64,000 nt of DNA from Devosia submarina (GTDB taxonomy: Bacteria; Pseudomonadota; Alphaproteobacteria; Rhizobiales; Devosiaceae): NCBI RefSeq assembly GCF_003056345.1, contig NZ_PYWB01000003.1, forward strand, positions 186,001 through 250,000. The letters run 5' to 3'. The translations under genes were made by a program, and so were the position numbers. Numbering within the stretch: the first letter of the stretch is position 1; each line of letters starts with the position of its first letter. Below the pieces are notes generated by a model. The model was not told the DNA's origin and ran no database searches. It was given only the letters and a program-made list of their open reading frames with translations. Below, one piece after another: positions 1 through 8,304 of this stretch.

Positions 1-337
1 AGCGCAGCCCGAGGCGAAGCCCCCTTCCGTCTGGATCGACCCGCGCGACCGAAAGATAATCCGGCATGGTCGAGCCGACATCAGGCAGCAGCACCGACAC
101 TTGCTCGCTGAACTCAAGGGAGAGCACGCCATTCTCGAGGCGCATCTGGTATTCCGGCAGGCTGTCGCGACCGGGGAAACTCAGTATCAGCCGGCCATAA
201 CCCGCTTCTTCGGTGGCAAAAAGCTGCCCGTCGATCTGCGCATAAGCGGATTGCACAAGGCTGGACGAGGCGAGCATAGCGCCAAGCACAAGCGCTCGTA
301 GGGCTTTTGTCCACCCAGCCTTCTCAGCAGTCTTCAC
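1..337 (-). CDS. N-terminal part of an exported protein of the flagellar cluster (cut by window edge)
   Basis: The minus strand is open from a GTG at 337 to the window edge, giving 112 residues. Residues about 8-31 form a signal peptide (a hydrophobic stretch ending in SAYA, then QIDGQLF). The mature part has alternating hydrophobic residues (GYGRLILSF, YQMRLENGVLSLEF, LRLGL), as in a beta-rich N-terminal domain. It lies downstream of motE in the same direction. In related genomes this position can hold a large TPR-repeat protein, but the fragment is too short to confirm that. The GTG start is inferred because no ATG precedes the signal peptide in frame. Function is unknown. Confidence 0.55.
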   Translation of the reverse strand, partial: MKTAEKAGWTKALRALVLGAMLASSSLVQSAYAQIDGQLFATEEAGYGRLILSFPGRDSLPEYQMRLENGVLSLEFSEQVSVLLPDVGSTMPDYLSVARVDPDGRGLRLGLR

Positions 338-446
338 CGGCTTCTGCCCGCCCGACGCAATTCCCGTATGCCGGACTTGGCCGATTTCTGGGCCGCCATG
401 CACGCAAGGGTACAACACTCAATGCGTGCACCCTAGCGAGCCCAGC

Positions 447-461
447 TTAACGTCGCCTTAC
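447..461. promoter_or_regulatory. CtrA-like half-matching site upstream of the exported protein gene
   Basis: The sequence reads TTAA, seven bases, TTAC. The CtrA consensus is TTAA-N7-TTAA, so one base differs. It lies in the 137-base gap between the motE stop and the GTG start at 337. It may be chance. The only support is a similar near-match near fliL and a perfect site near fliX. Confidence 0.25.
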
Positions 462-474
462 ACTTGGGAACGCC

Positions 475-1557
475 CTACTGCCCCACGATTTGCGGCAGGG
501 CAGCAAGGTCATCCGCCGTCATCTGCGCTGCCGGGCGGTCGGCCAGGGAGGCCATCTTGACCGTCAGCTCCTGCGCCCGGGCCGGATCCATTGCCGCCAG
601 GATCGGCGCCATCTTTCGCGGGCTCATGGTCTTGGCTACGCGCAGGAGCACTTCCATGTCGAGATTGTTGAAAATCCCCGCGGCGTCCTTGGGCTTCATG
701 GTTTCGTACATCGCCACAATCCCTGCGAACTGACCCGATTCCATCTCCGTACGCTGGTCCACCAAGGCTGAAATCTGCGCCTCAAGTGCTTCCAGCGTTG
801 CCGCCCGTTCCTCGATCCGCTTTTCGGCAGCATCCACAATGGATGCGCGAAGGGCCAGATCCTGTTCGTACTTCTCCAGTGCCGTGCGCCGCTCAGCCAA
901 ACGTTCCAGCAATTGCTGTTCGCTCAACGCCGTACCGCCGCTATTGCTCAGGGGAGCAGTGCCGCCCTGGCCGTCGATCACAACGGGAATGGCGTCGCCG
1001 CTCTCCAGGCACTCCGTCATGGACTGGGCAAAGCTTGCCTCGCCTTGAGTTGCCGTTTCCGGCTCGGCACCGTGGCCGCCCTCTTCAGCGGGCGGATTGT
1101 TCAGCGTCACGACGCCATCTTCATCGATCTCTGCATCCGATTCGCGGCAAAAAGTCGTGCCCCCGTGAGCAACGGGCACTTCATGCCCGTTCTCACCGGC
1201 TGGATGTTCGGCCACATCTGCATCGTGCCCGCCTTCGGCAGCGGCTTCCCCATGTGCAACTGCTGCAGCAGGAGCGCCATGCCCACCAGCGTCGGCTTTG
1301 CCGGAAGCCAAGGTTGGGCTGGTATCAACAAGCGTTGGGCTGATATCCTCGATGGTGTGCTCGCCCGGCAGGGCCGCATCACCGCCCTCGCTCGCCTCTC
1401 CACCACTGCCATGCGCCGCCGGAGCCCCGGATGCAGCCTGTGCCACCCCAACACCGCCCAGCACATAGCCACCATTGGTGACCAGACCCAGGGTCTTGAG
1501 CACCAGCAGCGCGGCAATGGCCATCACGACGACGGGGAGCAGGCGGATCCTGTTCAC
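475..1557 (-). CDS. motE: MotE-family flagellar motility protein
   Basis: This 360-residue protein starts with a membrane or signal segment (residues about 5-27). A long Ala/Gly/His/Glu-rich low-complexity region follows (about 35-190), then a coiled-coil stretch (about 210-275). The conserved C-terminal segment begins near FAGIVAMYETMKPKDAA and includes ILAAMDPARAQELTVKMA, typical of the MotE/COG3334 family related to MgtE_N and FliG-like domains. In Sinorhizobium, MotE is a periplasmic helper of the motor protein MotC. A role in the flagellar motor is supported by family and context. The start overlaps the stop of the upstream gene (ATGA), so the two are translationally coupled. The His/Gly-rich linker is unusually long. 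Confidence 0.8.
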   Translation of the reverse strand: MNRIRLLPVVVMAIAALLVLKTLGLVTNGGYVLGGVGVAQAASGAPAAHGSGGEASEGGDAALPGEHTIEDISPTLVDTSPTLASGKADAGGHGAPAAAVAHGEAAAEGGHDADVAEHPAGENGHEVPVAHGGTTFCRESDAEIDEDGVVTLNNPPAEEGGHGAEPETATQGEASFAQSMTECLESGDAIPVVIDGQGGTAPLSNSGGTALSEQQLLERLAERRTALEKYEQDLALRASIVDAAEKRIEERAATLEALEAQISALVDQRTEMESGQFAGIVAMYETMKPKDAAGIFNNLDMEVLLRVAKTMSPRKMAPILAAMDPARAQELTVKMASLADRPAAQMTADDLAALPQIVGQ

Positions 1558-1988
1558 GCAGCAGCTCCACGGGTCCGGACACGGCTCGACAATTGCTCAA
1601 GCGCCGACTGCACCTTGTTGGGCGTCTCAATCACTGGTTCGGCGACAACAGGGCTCTGGCGCGCTGCCGTCGTGATCTTGACGATGCGGTCCATCAGCAC
1701 CGTGCCGGCATTTACATGATTGGCCAGCTCGATCCCGAAGCGCTCGGCTTCTTCCAGCCGCGTGCTCAGCGCCAGATCAGCCTCTACAGCCGTCTGCTTG
1801 AGTTCCCTGATCGCCTGATTGGCCAGATTGGTGGCGCCAACCAGATCGGCAACCATCTGCCGCAGCACGTCCTTGTCGGCATGCAGGCGCTTGAGGCGCG
1901 CATTGAGGATGACGCAATAGCCAATTGTCAGCGCCAGCAGGATGGCAACGGCAGCTTCCACGACAATTCCAAACGGCAAGCCAAACAT
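1554..1988 (-). CDS. DUF6468-type flagellar operon protein
   Basis: This 144-residue protein has one N-terminal transmembrane helix (residues about 5-28). The rest is largely helical and probably coiled coil (about 30-110), with a short polar tail. It sits between fliM and motE, with TAATG overlap to fliM and ATGA overlap to motE, so it belongs to the fliL-fliM operon. The family is usually annotated DUF6468. The position after fliM resembles Caulobacter pflI, a flagellar positioning gene, but that equivalence is an inference from gene order. The likely location is the inner membrane with a cytoplasmic coiled coil. Confidence 0.7.
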   Translation of the reverse strand: MFGLPFGIVVEAAVAILLALTIGYCVILNARLKRLHADKDVLRQMVADLVGATNLANQAIRELKQTAVEADLALSTRLEEAERFGIELANHVNAGTVLMDRIVKITTAARQSPVVAEPVIETPNKVQSALEQLSSRVRTRGAAA

Positions 1989-3157
1989 TATTTCTGTTCC
2001 AATTTCTCATCGAGTGCTTCAAAGGCCGCCATCGTGACCTTTGGCGGATTCAGCGGCCGGGCAACCCGCACCGAAACATGATTGCCGATATGGCCCATAA
2101 TGGCTTCGGTCAGCTCCACATCCCCGCAGCGCAAACGCACCGGATCACTCGGCAGGCGCTCGAACATCACCGTATCGCCCCGCTTCATGGACAACATGCG
2201 CGAAAGCGGCAAATCCTGCTCGTGCAGGATCGCCTCGATTTCCACCTCGGCCGAATAGATTTCGGTCGCCAGATGCCCTTCCCAGATCGGATCGCGCCCG
2301 AACTTTTCGCCCATGAACATCTGCAAGAGCTGCTCGCGGATCGGCTCGATGGTTGCATAGGGCAAAAGGATCTCGACCTTGCCGCCGCGATCATCCATTT
2401 CGATGCGCAGCTCGATCAGGATTGCAGCATTGGCCGGCCGTGAAATTGCAGCGAAGCGCGGATTGGTTTCCATCCGTTCGAGCTTGAAATTGACCTGAGT
2501 CACTGGCTCGAAAGCGCGATGGGTGTCCTCGAGAATGATCTCAATCATCTTGCGCGCCAGCGCCATCTCGATGGTCGTATAGGGCCGCCCCTCGACGCGG
2601 ATATTGCCATTGATCCGCCGCCCGCCGAGCAGGACGTCGATCATGGAATAGATCAGGCTCGAATCGACCGTCAGCAGGCCATAATTCTCCCACTCCTCAG
2701 CCCGGATCACCGACAGGATCGCCGGCAAGGGAATGGAATTGAGATAATCGCCGAACCGCACCGAGGAGATCGAGTCCATGGTCACTTCGACATTGTCGGA
2801 CGTGAAATTGCGCAAGGACGTCGTGGCCAGCCTCACGAGCCGGTCGAACACGATTTCCAGCATGGGCAGGCGTTCATAGCTCACCAGCGCCGAGTTGATC
2901 AGCGCCTGTACGCCCGTCAGTTCCACATCGTCGCCGATGCTCGCGTCGAACCCCAGGAGGCTGTCGATTTCGTCCTGGTTGAGGACGCGATCGACACCAT
3001 TCTCGTCGTCGCCACCGCCCTCCAGCATGGCTGCCCATTCGGCAGCAGCTTCGGCCGCTTTTTCCTCATCGCTCTGTTCAGGAACGTCGAGCCCTACAAT
3101 GGCATCGTCCAGGGTCCAATCCTCGCTCAGCTTGTCCTGCTCGCTCGACCCAGCCAT
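1988..3157 (-). CDS. fliM: Flagellar motor switch protein FliM
   Basis: FliM forms the C-ring with FliG and FliN and binds phosphorylated CheY to switch rotation. The 389-residue product has the CheY-binding motif QDEIDSLLGF at residues 61-70. The FliM middle domain follows (about 95-290), with LEIVFDRLVRL and a central VEGRPYTTIEMALARKM stretch, and a C-terminal SpoA-like domain (about 310-385). The CheY-binding motif is usually at the extreme N-terminus. Here it is preceded by about 60 acidic residues. The start overlaps the fliL stop (TAATG), so fliL, fliM, the DUF6468 gene and motE read as one unit. Confidence 0.95.
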   Translation of the reverse strand: MAGSSEQDKLSEDWTLDDAIVGLDVPEQSDEEKAAEAAAEWAAMLEGGGDDENGVDRVLNQDEIDSLLGFDASIGDDVELTGVQALINSALVSYERLPMLEIVFDRLVRLATTSLRNFTSDNVEVTMDSISSVRFGDYLNSIPLPAILSVIRAEEWENYGLLTVDSSLIYSMIDVLLGGRRINGNIRVEGRPYTTIEMALARKMIEIILEDTHRAFEPVTQVNFKLERMETNPRFAAISRPANAAILIELRIEMDDRGGKVEILLPYATIEPIREQLLQMFMGEKFGRDPIWEGHLATEIYSAEVEIEAILHEQDLPLSRMLSMKRGDTVMFERLPSDPVRLRCGDVELTEAIMGHIGNHVSVRVARPLNPPKVTMAAFEALDEKLEQK

Positions 3158-3651
3158 TACTGCACCAGGATCTCTTTAAACAAAACGGATTCCACGCGAG
3201 AGGGATAGATCGAAACATTCACCCGGCGCAGCAGCTCTTCCTTGAGCCGGTAGATGCCCGCCGATCCTTCCAGGTCCGACCGGCGCAGCTCGCGCAGATA
3301 GACCTGGAACGCATCGACCACCTTGGCCAGGCGCGGCTGGATTTCGGTCATCATCGCCTCATCGGCCACTTCCAGCGCCACGGTGAGCTTCATCACCGCG
3401 TCGCCTTCGCCATCCTTGTTGAGGTTGATGATCATGGGCGGCAAATTGAAGATGAAGCTGTGCGGCGCCTCGATAACTGCCCCGTGTTCGCCGGCGGCAT
3501 GTTCGGCCTCTGCCGTGCCTTTGCTGAGGAAAAAGAACAGCCCTGCCCCGCCCAGCACCACGACCAGCGCGGCAGCCCCGATAATGATAAAGAGCTTGGG
3601 AACGCCTTTCTTGGCTGACGCGCCTTCCCCGATGTCTGCCTCAGCGGCCAT
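3157..3651 (-). CDS. fliL: Flagellar basal body-associated protein FliL
   Basis: FliL is a single-pass inner-membrane protein that assembles around the stator and supports motor torque. The 164-residue product has a short cytoplasmic N-terminus, a transmembrane helix at about 19-42, and the conserved periplasmic domain ending VNVSIYPSRVESVLFKEILVQ. The start at 3651 (MAAEADIGEG) was chosen because an AGG-containing ribosome site precedes it. The frame stays open a further 51 codons upstream, but that extension runs through the intergenic region and does not look like a protein. It is the first gene of the fliL-fliM operon. Confidence 0.92.
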   Translation of the reverse strand: MAAEADIGEGASAKKGVPKLFIIIGAAALVVVLGGAGLFFFLSKGTAEAEHAAGEHGAVIEAPHSFIFNLPPMIINLNKDGEGDAVMKLTVALEVADEAMMTEIQPRLAKVVDAFQVYLRELRRSDLEGSAGIYRLKEELLRRVNVSIYPSRVESVLFKEILVQ

Positions 3652-3719
3652 GCGAACCTGCCCAAAATAGAAGGGGTTCCGGACGATTCCGGCACAGGCT
3701 CCAGCTAAGGCCCGCATGG

Positions 3720-3734
3720 TTAACGAATGGTTAC
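3720..3734. promoter_or_regulatory. CtrA-like site between fliL and flgF
   Basis: TTAA, seven bases, TTAC: one mismatch to the CtrA consensus TTAA-N7-TTAA. It lies 69 bases upstream of the fliL start in the divergent fliL/flgF gap, where a class II flagellar promoter would be expected. No binding data are available. Confidence 0.4.
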
Positions 3735-3852
3735 AATCAGGGTCTGGGCGGCAGATTTTGCCGGGTAGGTTTTGCCCGCCTACCAGACAAGTCCCCACAG
3801 ACACAGCCCAACGCCTCTAAGCAGATCACTGAGATCGTTAGCGTTTTCGCTC

Positions 3853-3868
3853 TGGCATGGTTTCTGCA
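3853..3868 (+). promoter_or_regulatory. Sigma-54 promoter of flgF-flgG-flgA-flgH
   Basis: TGGCATGGTTTCTGCA has the invariant GG and GC separated by exactly ten bases, as in the sigma-54 consensus TGGCACG-N4-TTGCA. It lies 67 bases upstream of the flgF start. Flagellar rod and hook genes in Caulobacter-type systems are sigma-54 dependent. Confidence 0.75.
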
Positions 3869-3935
3869 AGGTAAACGGCGAGGCAGCGGCTTGGGGAAGC
3901 GGCGGCCTTGGGGAATAGCTAACCGGGGATCAGCG

Positions 3936-4676
3936 ATGATCGAGAATGCACAACTGATCGGCCTGTCCAGGCAGATAGGATTGCAGCGCCAGATGGACGT
4001 GGTGGCCAACAACATGGCCAACATCAACACCACGGGCTTCAAGGCCGAAAACATCCTGTTCGAGGAATATGTCATGCCGGTCGCCCGCGACCGCGACTTC
4101 CCGCGCCTCGACCAGCCCCTCTCCTATGTTCAGGACTGGGCAACCATGCATGACCTGTCCGGCGGCGCCATGGTGCAGACGGGGAGCGAGCTCGACATTG
4201 CCCTCAACGGCCCCGGCTTCTTTGCCGTGCAGACGCCTGCGGGCGAACGCTTCACCAAGGCCGGTTCTTTCCAGCTCAGCGCCAATGGCACCCTGGTCGA
4301 CCTCAACGGCAACCCCGTTCTGGGCAATGGCGGCCCCATCCAGTTTGGCCCTGAAGAAACCAATATTCTGATCGGCAGCGACGGCTCGGTCAGCTCCAGC
4401 GCTGGGGCCAAGGGCAGCCTGCGCCTCGTCGAATTCGACAATCCACAAGACCTCCAGCGCGAAGGCAGCAATCTCTTCGCCGGCGGCACGCCTATGGCCG
4501 CGACGCAGACCCGCGCCATGCAGGGCTTCATCGAGAAATCCAATGTGTCCGGCATTGCCGAAATGGCCGAAATGATCCGCGTTCAACGCGCCTATGAATC
4601 GGCCGCCAACCTCTCCGCCAAGCAGGACGAGTTGCGCCGCACCGCCATCCAGCGCCTCGGCGACACCAACGCGTAA
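3936..4676 (+). CDS. flgF: Flagellar proximal rod protein FlgF
   Basis: FlgF is a proximal rod subunit of the flagellar axial structure. The 246-residue product has the N-terminal rod signature VVANNMANINTTGFKAE. Its C-terminal motif, EMIRVQRAYESAANL, is shared by rod and hook proteins. The start at 3936 (MIENAQLIGLSRQ) matches the family N-terminus; an in-frame ATG 45 bases upstream would add residues the family lacks. It heads flgF-flgG-flgA-flgH, all in the same direction with gaps of 14-18 bases. A sigma-54 promoter precedes it. Confidence 0.93.
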   Translation: MIENAQLIGLSRQIGLQRQMDVVANNMANINTTGFKAENILFEEYVMPVARDRDFPRLDQPLSYVQDWATMHDLSGGAMVQTGSELDIALNGPGFFAVQTPAGERFTKAGSFQLSANGTLVDLNGNPVLGNGGPIQFGPEETNILIGSDGSVSSSAGAKGSLRLVEFDNPQDLQREGSNLFAGGTPMAATQTRAMQGFIEKSNVSGIAEMAEMIRVQRAYESAANLSAKQDELRRTAIQRLGDTNA

Positions 4677-4693
4677 AACCCGGAACCAGTGCC

Positions 4694-5479
4694 ATGAAAG
4701 CTCTCTACATCGCATCGACCGGCATGAGCGCGCAGGAGCGCAACGTCGAAGTCATCTCCAACAACATCGCCAACATGCGCACCACGGGCTTTAAGCGCCA
4801 GCGCGCTGAGTTCGAGGACCTCCTTTACCAGCAGATCACGCGCGCCGGCTCGCCGAGTTCCGAACAGGGTACCCAGCTCCCGTCAGGCCTCGAAATCGGC
4901 TCGGGCGTGCGCACCGTCTCCACCCCACGCATCATGAGCCAGGGCTCCATCAACGGCACCGAGCGCGAGATGGACGTTGCCATCCGTGGCGAAGGCTTCT
5001 TCATGGTGAACCTGCCCGATGGTCGCACCGCCTACACCCGCGACGGCTCCTTTGAACGGAGCCCCGAAGGCACCATCGTCACCTCGGCGGGCTATGAAGT
5101 CGACCCCGGCATCACCATTCCTGGCAACGCCACCTCTGTCGCCATCGCGCCCGACGGCACTGTCTCCGCCTATCTCGATAACGAGTCCATCCCCACCCAG
5201 CTTGGCCAGCTCCAGCTCGCGCGCTTTGTCAACAAGTCCGGCCTCGAATCCCTGGGCGACAACCTTTTCATCGAAACGGCGTCCAGTGGTCCTGCACAGG
5301 TCAGCATGCCGAACGCCGAGGGCACCGGCAATCTGCTGCAGAACTATCTCGAAATGGCCAACGTCAATTCCGTCACCGAAATCGCCGACCTCATCGCCGC
5401 CCAGCGCGCCTACGAGATGAACGCCCGCGTTATCTCGGGCGCGGACGAGATGATGCAGTCGACGAGCCAGCTGCGCTAA
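4694..5479 (+). CDS. flgG: Flagellar distal rod protein FlgG
   Basis: FlgG builds the distal rod that joins the basal body to the hook. The 261 residues match the usual family length. The N-terminal motif is SNNIANMRTTGFKRQRAEFE and the C-terminal motif is ADLIAAQRAYEMNARVI, both diagnostic of rod proteins. It starts 17 bases after flgF and is followed 14 bases later by flgA, consistent with co-transcription. Confidence 0.95.
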   Translation: MKALYIASTGMSAQERNVEVISNNIANMRTTGFKRQRAEFEDLLYQQITRAGSPSSEQGTQLPSGLEIGSGVRTVSTPRIMSQGSINGTEREMDVAIRGEGFFMVNLPDGRTAYTRDGSFERSPEGTIVTSAGYEVDPGITIPGNATSVAIAPDGTVSAYLDNESIPTQLGQLQLARFVNKSGLESLGDNLFIETASSGPAQVSMPNAEGTGNLLQNYLEMANVNSVTEIADLIAAQRAYEMNARVISGADEMMQSTSQLR

Positions 5480-5493
5480 GGGGGAACTGAGCC

Positions 5494-6429
5494 ATGATCA
5501 TCCGTTCCGCCCTCGCCCTTCTGCTGCTCTCAAGCACAGCTTTTGCCGCACCTGTCCTCAAGCGCGAGATCACCGTATCCGGCCCGATCGTCACCGTCGG
5601 CGATATGTTCGACGATGCCGGCCTTACCGCCGAGAACCCGCTTTTCCGCGCTCCCAAGCCTGGCACCTCGGGCTTGGTGCAGCTCGCGGACATCCGCTCG
5701 GCCACCGCCCGTATCGGCATCGAAACTTTTGACGCTGCCGGGCTCGACGCTGTTCGCGTCAGCCGCGCCGCCACCATTGTGGATCAGTCCACCCTTGCCG
5801 CGCTCATCAACCAGGACCTCGCCAACCGCGGCATCATCACATCAGGCATGTCAGCAGACACGATCTTCACCACCCCCGTCACCCCCCTCAGCGCCGAAGC
5901 CATTCCCCAGCCCGCTTCGGTTGTGTCCCTGCGCTATCTCCCCGGCACAGGCGCCTTCTCTGCCCGCTTTGCCATCGCCGGCATTGAGCAGCCGCTCGAC
6001 GTTTCCGGCAATATCGAAATGATGATCGAGGCTCCCCACCTCACCGGCACATTCCCCGCCGGTGCCATCCTTTCGGCCGACGACATTGCGATGCGCCCCA
6101 TTCCCCTGCGCTTTGCCGAAAGCACCGGCATTGCACGGCTCGAAGACCTTGTTGGCAAGGCCCTCAAGCGTGCCAGCCGGGACGGCATGGTGCTCAAGGC
6201 CAGTGACGTCTCCTCGCCGCTCACTATTTCGAAAAACGACCTCGTCACCATCTACTTCCGCCAGGGTCCTATGACGCTCACCGTCAAGGGCCAGGCCGTC
6301 ACCGGCGCCACGATTGGCGCCCCGGTACAGGTCATCAACCTCATGTCCAAGCGCGTCATCAGCGCCACCGCCATTGCCGCAGGCGCCGTCGAGGTCAGCA
6401 ATGACCCGCTGACGCTTGCCGGCCTCTGA
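5494..6429 (+). CDS. flgA: Flagellar P-ring assembly chaperone FlgA
   Basis: FlgA is a periplasmic chaperone that helps assemble the P-ring protein FlgI around the rod. The 311-residue product has a signal peptide (MIIRSALALLLLSSTAFA, residues 1-18). Its C-terminal half contains the SAF-type region, including FPAGAILSADDIAMRPIPLRF and a final beta-rich segment ending in SNDPLTLAGL. It lies between flgG and flgH in the rod operon. The P-ring gene itself is in the second flagellar block at 14544. Confidence 0.92.
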   Translation: MIIRSALALLLLSSTAFAAPVLKREITVSGPIVTVGDMFDDAGLTAENPLFRAPKPGTSGLVQLADIRSATARIGIETFDAAGLDAVRVSRAATIVDQSTLAALINQDLANRGIITSGMSADTIFTTPVTPLSAEAIPQPASVVSLRYLPGTGAFSARFAIAGIEQPLDVSGNIEMMIEAPHLTGTFPAGAILSADDIAMRPIPLRFAESTGIARLEDLVGKALKRASRDGMVLKASDVSSPLTISKNDLVTIYFRQGPMTLTVKGQAVTGATIGAPVQVINLMSKRVISATAIAAGAVEVSNDPLTLAGL

Positions 6430-6447
6430 ATGCTCAGGAGAAATCCA

Positions 6448-7185
6448 ATGAAACTGATCAAGCTCGCAACCCTCCTGACCCTTGCCGCTGCCCTGGCCGG
6501 CTGCAACACCACCGACCGCCTCGCCAATGTCGGCAAGGCCCCGGTGCTGACCCCCATCACCGACCCGACCACCACGGCCGGCTATCAGCCCGTCAACATG
6601 CCCATGCCTGCGGCCATCGCCGACACCTATCAGCCCAATTCGCTCTATCGCACCTCGGCCAAGGGCTTCTTCAAGGATGAGCGCGCCCACCGCATTGGCG
6701 ACATCCTGACCGTCCTTGTCACCATCGACGACAGCGCCAAGATGGCCAACAGCACGTCTTCGGGCCGCACGGCCTCCAACAGCGCCGGCATGGGCGGCAT
6801 CTTCGGCACGGCCGTGACCAATATTTCGGGCGGCGCCATCGATCCTTCCGCTGCCGTCGATTTCACCTCCGGCATGCAGAACGCCGGCAACGGCTCGGTT
6901 AATCGGTCAGAGAGCCTCGAAACCTCCGTTGCAGCCGTGGTTACCCAGGTCCTGCCCAACGGCAACCTTGTGATCGAGGGCCGCCAGGAAGTCCGCGTCA
7001 ATTTCGAGGTGCGCGACCTCATCGTCGCCGGCATCGTCCGCCCCTCCGACATCCAGGCCAACAACACCATCCCCTCCTCCAAAATTGCCGAGGCCCGCAT
7101 CTCCTACGGCGGCCGCGGCCAGATCACCGAAGTCCAGCAGCCCCGCTACGGCCAGCAGGTGATGGACGCCATCCTCCCCTTCTAA
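6448..7185 (+). CDS. flgH: Flagellar L-ring lipoprotein FlgH
   Basis: FlgH forms the outer-membrane L-ring. The 245-residue product has a lipoprotein signal with lipobox LAGC and lipidated Cys19. The L-ring signature includes LYRTSAKGFFKDERAHRIGD and the C-terminal VEGRQEVRVNFEVRDL and GRGQITEVQQPRYGQQ stretches. The start at 6448 was chosen because AGGAG precedes it. An in-frame ATG just after the flgA stop (6430) would spoil the lipoprotein signal. It is the last gene of the rod operon before a hairpin terminator. Confidence 0.94.
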   Translation: MKLIKLATLLTLAAALAGCNTTDRLANVGKAPVLTPITDPTTTAGYQPVNMPMPAAIADTYQPNSLYRTSAKGFFKDERAHRIGDILTVLVTIDDSAKMANSTSSGRTASNSAGMGGIFGTAVTNISGGAIDPSAAVDFTSGMQNAGNGSVNRSESLETSVAAVVTQVLPNGNLVIEGRQEVRVNFEVRDLIVAGIVRPSDIQANNTIPSSKIAEARISYGGRGQITEVQQPRYGQQVMDAILPF

Positions 7186-7259
7186 CCCCTCCCGTGCTGT
7201 GCCCTCCCCATTGCACGGTACGGCTCCCCGGCGGGCTCACATCAGGCTCAGCCCTCCCC

Positions 7260-7287
7260 AAAGGCGCAGCTCCCCGGCTGCGCCTTT
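7260..7287 (+). terminator. Hairpin terminator after flgH
   Basis: Perfect 11-base arms (7260-7270 and 7277-7287) with a six-base loop, ending in TTT. It lies 74 bases after the flgH stop. The T run is short. Confidence 0.5.
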
Positions 7288-7346
7288 CCCCATTCGGCGG
7301 GAACGGTTTTGACCCGACTTGGCTTAAAGAACCAAGGAGGCACGCC

Positions 7347-7517
7347 ATGAACATGGGCAACAGCACGGGCATCGGCATCGCCATCGGTCTGGCAATAGGC
7401 ACCGCCGTCGGCATCGCTCTCGACAACACAGCCCTGGGCATAGGCGCCGGCCTAGCCCTAGGCGCATCCCTGGGCGCCGCCTGGTACACCTGGAAGAGCG
7501 ACAAGCCGAAGGATTGA
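7347..7517 (+). CDS. Small glycine-zipper membrane protein
   Basis: This is a 56-residue product with AAGGAGG a few bases before the ATG, a strong ribosome site. Almost the whole chain is hydrophobic with glycine every fourth residue (GIGIAIGLAIGTAVGIALDN, then GIGAGLALGASLGAAW), followed by a short charged tail TWKSDKPKD. This is the pattern of a glycine-zipper, two-helix membrane peptide. A longer in-frame start exists upstream but runs through the terminator hairpin. Function is unknown. Confidence 0.7.
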   Translation: MNMGNSTGIGIAIGLAIGTAVGIALDNTALGIGAGLALGASLGAAWYTWKSDKPKD

Positions 7518-7614
7518 TGCTTCTTCAAGGCACAATCCCACGCCCACCATTCGTCACCCACGGGCTCGACCCGAGCGCACTACACTTTGCGAACACCCCA
7601 CAGCGTCCCAAAGG

Positions 7615-7701
7615 CCTCATGGTGAGCCTGTCGAACCACGAGGCCGCGCGAGTGGAGGGTTTATTGCCACGCCCCCATGGTTCGACAGGCTCACCATGAG
7701 G
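7615..7701. repeat. Dispersed palindromic repeat family A, inverted pair
   Basis: The left arm 7615-7643 begins CCTCATGGTGAGCCTGTCGA and the right arm 7675-7701 is its near-perfect reverse complement, with a loop of 31 bases. Related copies occur at 39163-39258 and 61826-61898. Confidence 0.8.
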
Positions 7702-7737
7702 TCTACTGAGGGGACTCAATCTATCCCCACCACCGCT

Positions 7738-7848
7738 CGTCACCCTGGGGCCTGACCCGAGAGCCTGCCCTCGGACTCGATCCGAGGGGCTCTGCACTTC
7801 GCCATCGCTCCGCAAGTACAGTCTCCTCGGGTCAAGCCCGAGGATGAC
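7738..7848. repeat. Dispersed palindromic repeat family B
   Basis: The left unit (7738-7761, GTCACCCTGGGGCCTGACCC core) and right unit (7825-7848, CCTCGGGTCAAGCCCGAGGA core) are inverted relative to each other. Related copies are at 35621-35706, 36131-36256, 46084-46104 and 50835-50863. Confidence 0.75.
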
Positions 7849-8148
7849 TATCGCGGGTGTGGCAGCATTCTTCCCCACCCACCGCCCTGTCCCTCCCCTC
7901 TCAGGGGGAGGTTAGGTGGGGGTCCTCTCCGCACCCACAAATCTCAAAATCTCTCCCCCTTCTCCCCCCACCATCATCCCGCGCTAATCTCCCCTCACTG
8001 CCTTCACGAACCAGCGGGTCGCGCGAACCGGCTTGTGAAGGGGCAGATGGGGCGGGGATGTTCGTGATCCCCGTAGGCAAGCGGAAGTGTCACCAATGCC
8101 TCCGGGGGGCTCAGGGACCAGAGTCGCGCGCGCCGGAAAATCCCATCT

Positions 8149-8208
8149 GATGTGGCGAGGCTTTGTCTCACTACACTAAAACTTACCGGGGCAAGGCCTC
8201 GCCACATC
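8149..8208. repeat. Long stem-loop upstream of the carboxypeptidase gene
   Basis: Seventeen-base arms (8149-8165 and 8192-8208) pair with a single mismatch around a 26-base loop. No T run follows, so it is not a typical terminator. It does not resemble families A-C. Confidence 0.65.
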
Positions 8209-8304
8209 AACGCTGTTCAAAACCGCAACCGAGGCGGCGCTTCGGCACGCCTTGCCCTTCGCTCCACCGTGTGAAAAACCTCATCGCACAAATCGGAGCC
8301 CATC

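Larger units (their letters stand above)
7518..8304. other. 787-base intergenic region with several palindromic repeats, no convincing gene
   Basis: Open frames here are short, in conflict with one another and lack ribosome sites. The stretch holds an inverted-repeat pair of family A (7615-7701), one of family B (7738-7848), a C-type hairpin near 7891-7912, and a long stem at 8149-8208. It looks like a repeat-collecting spacer between the flagellar genes and the carboxypeptidase gene. Confidence 0.6.
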
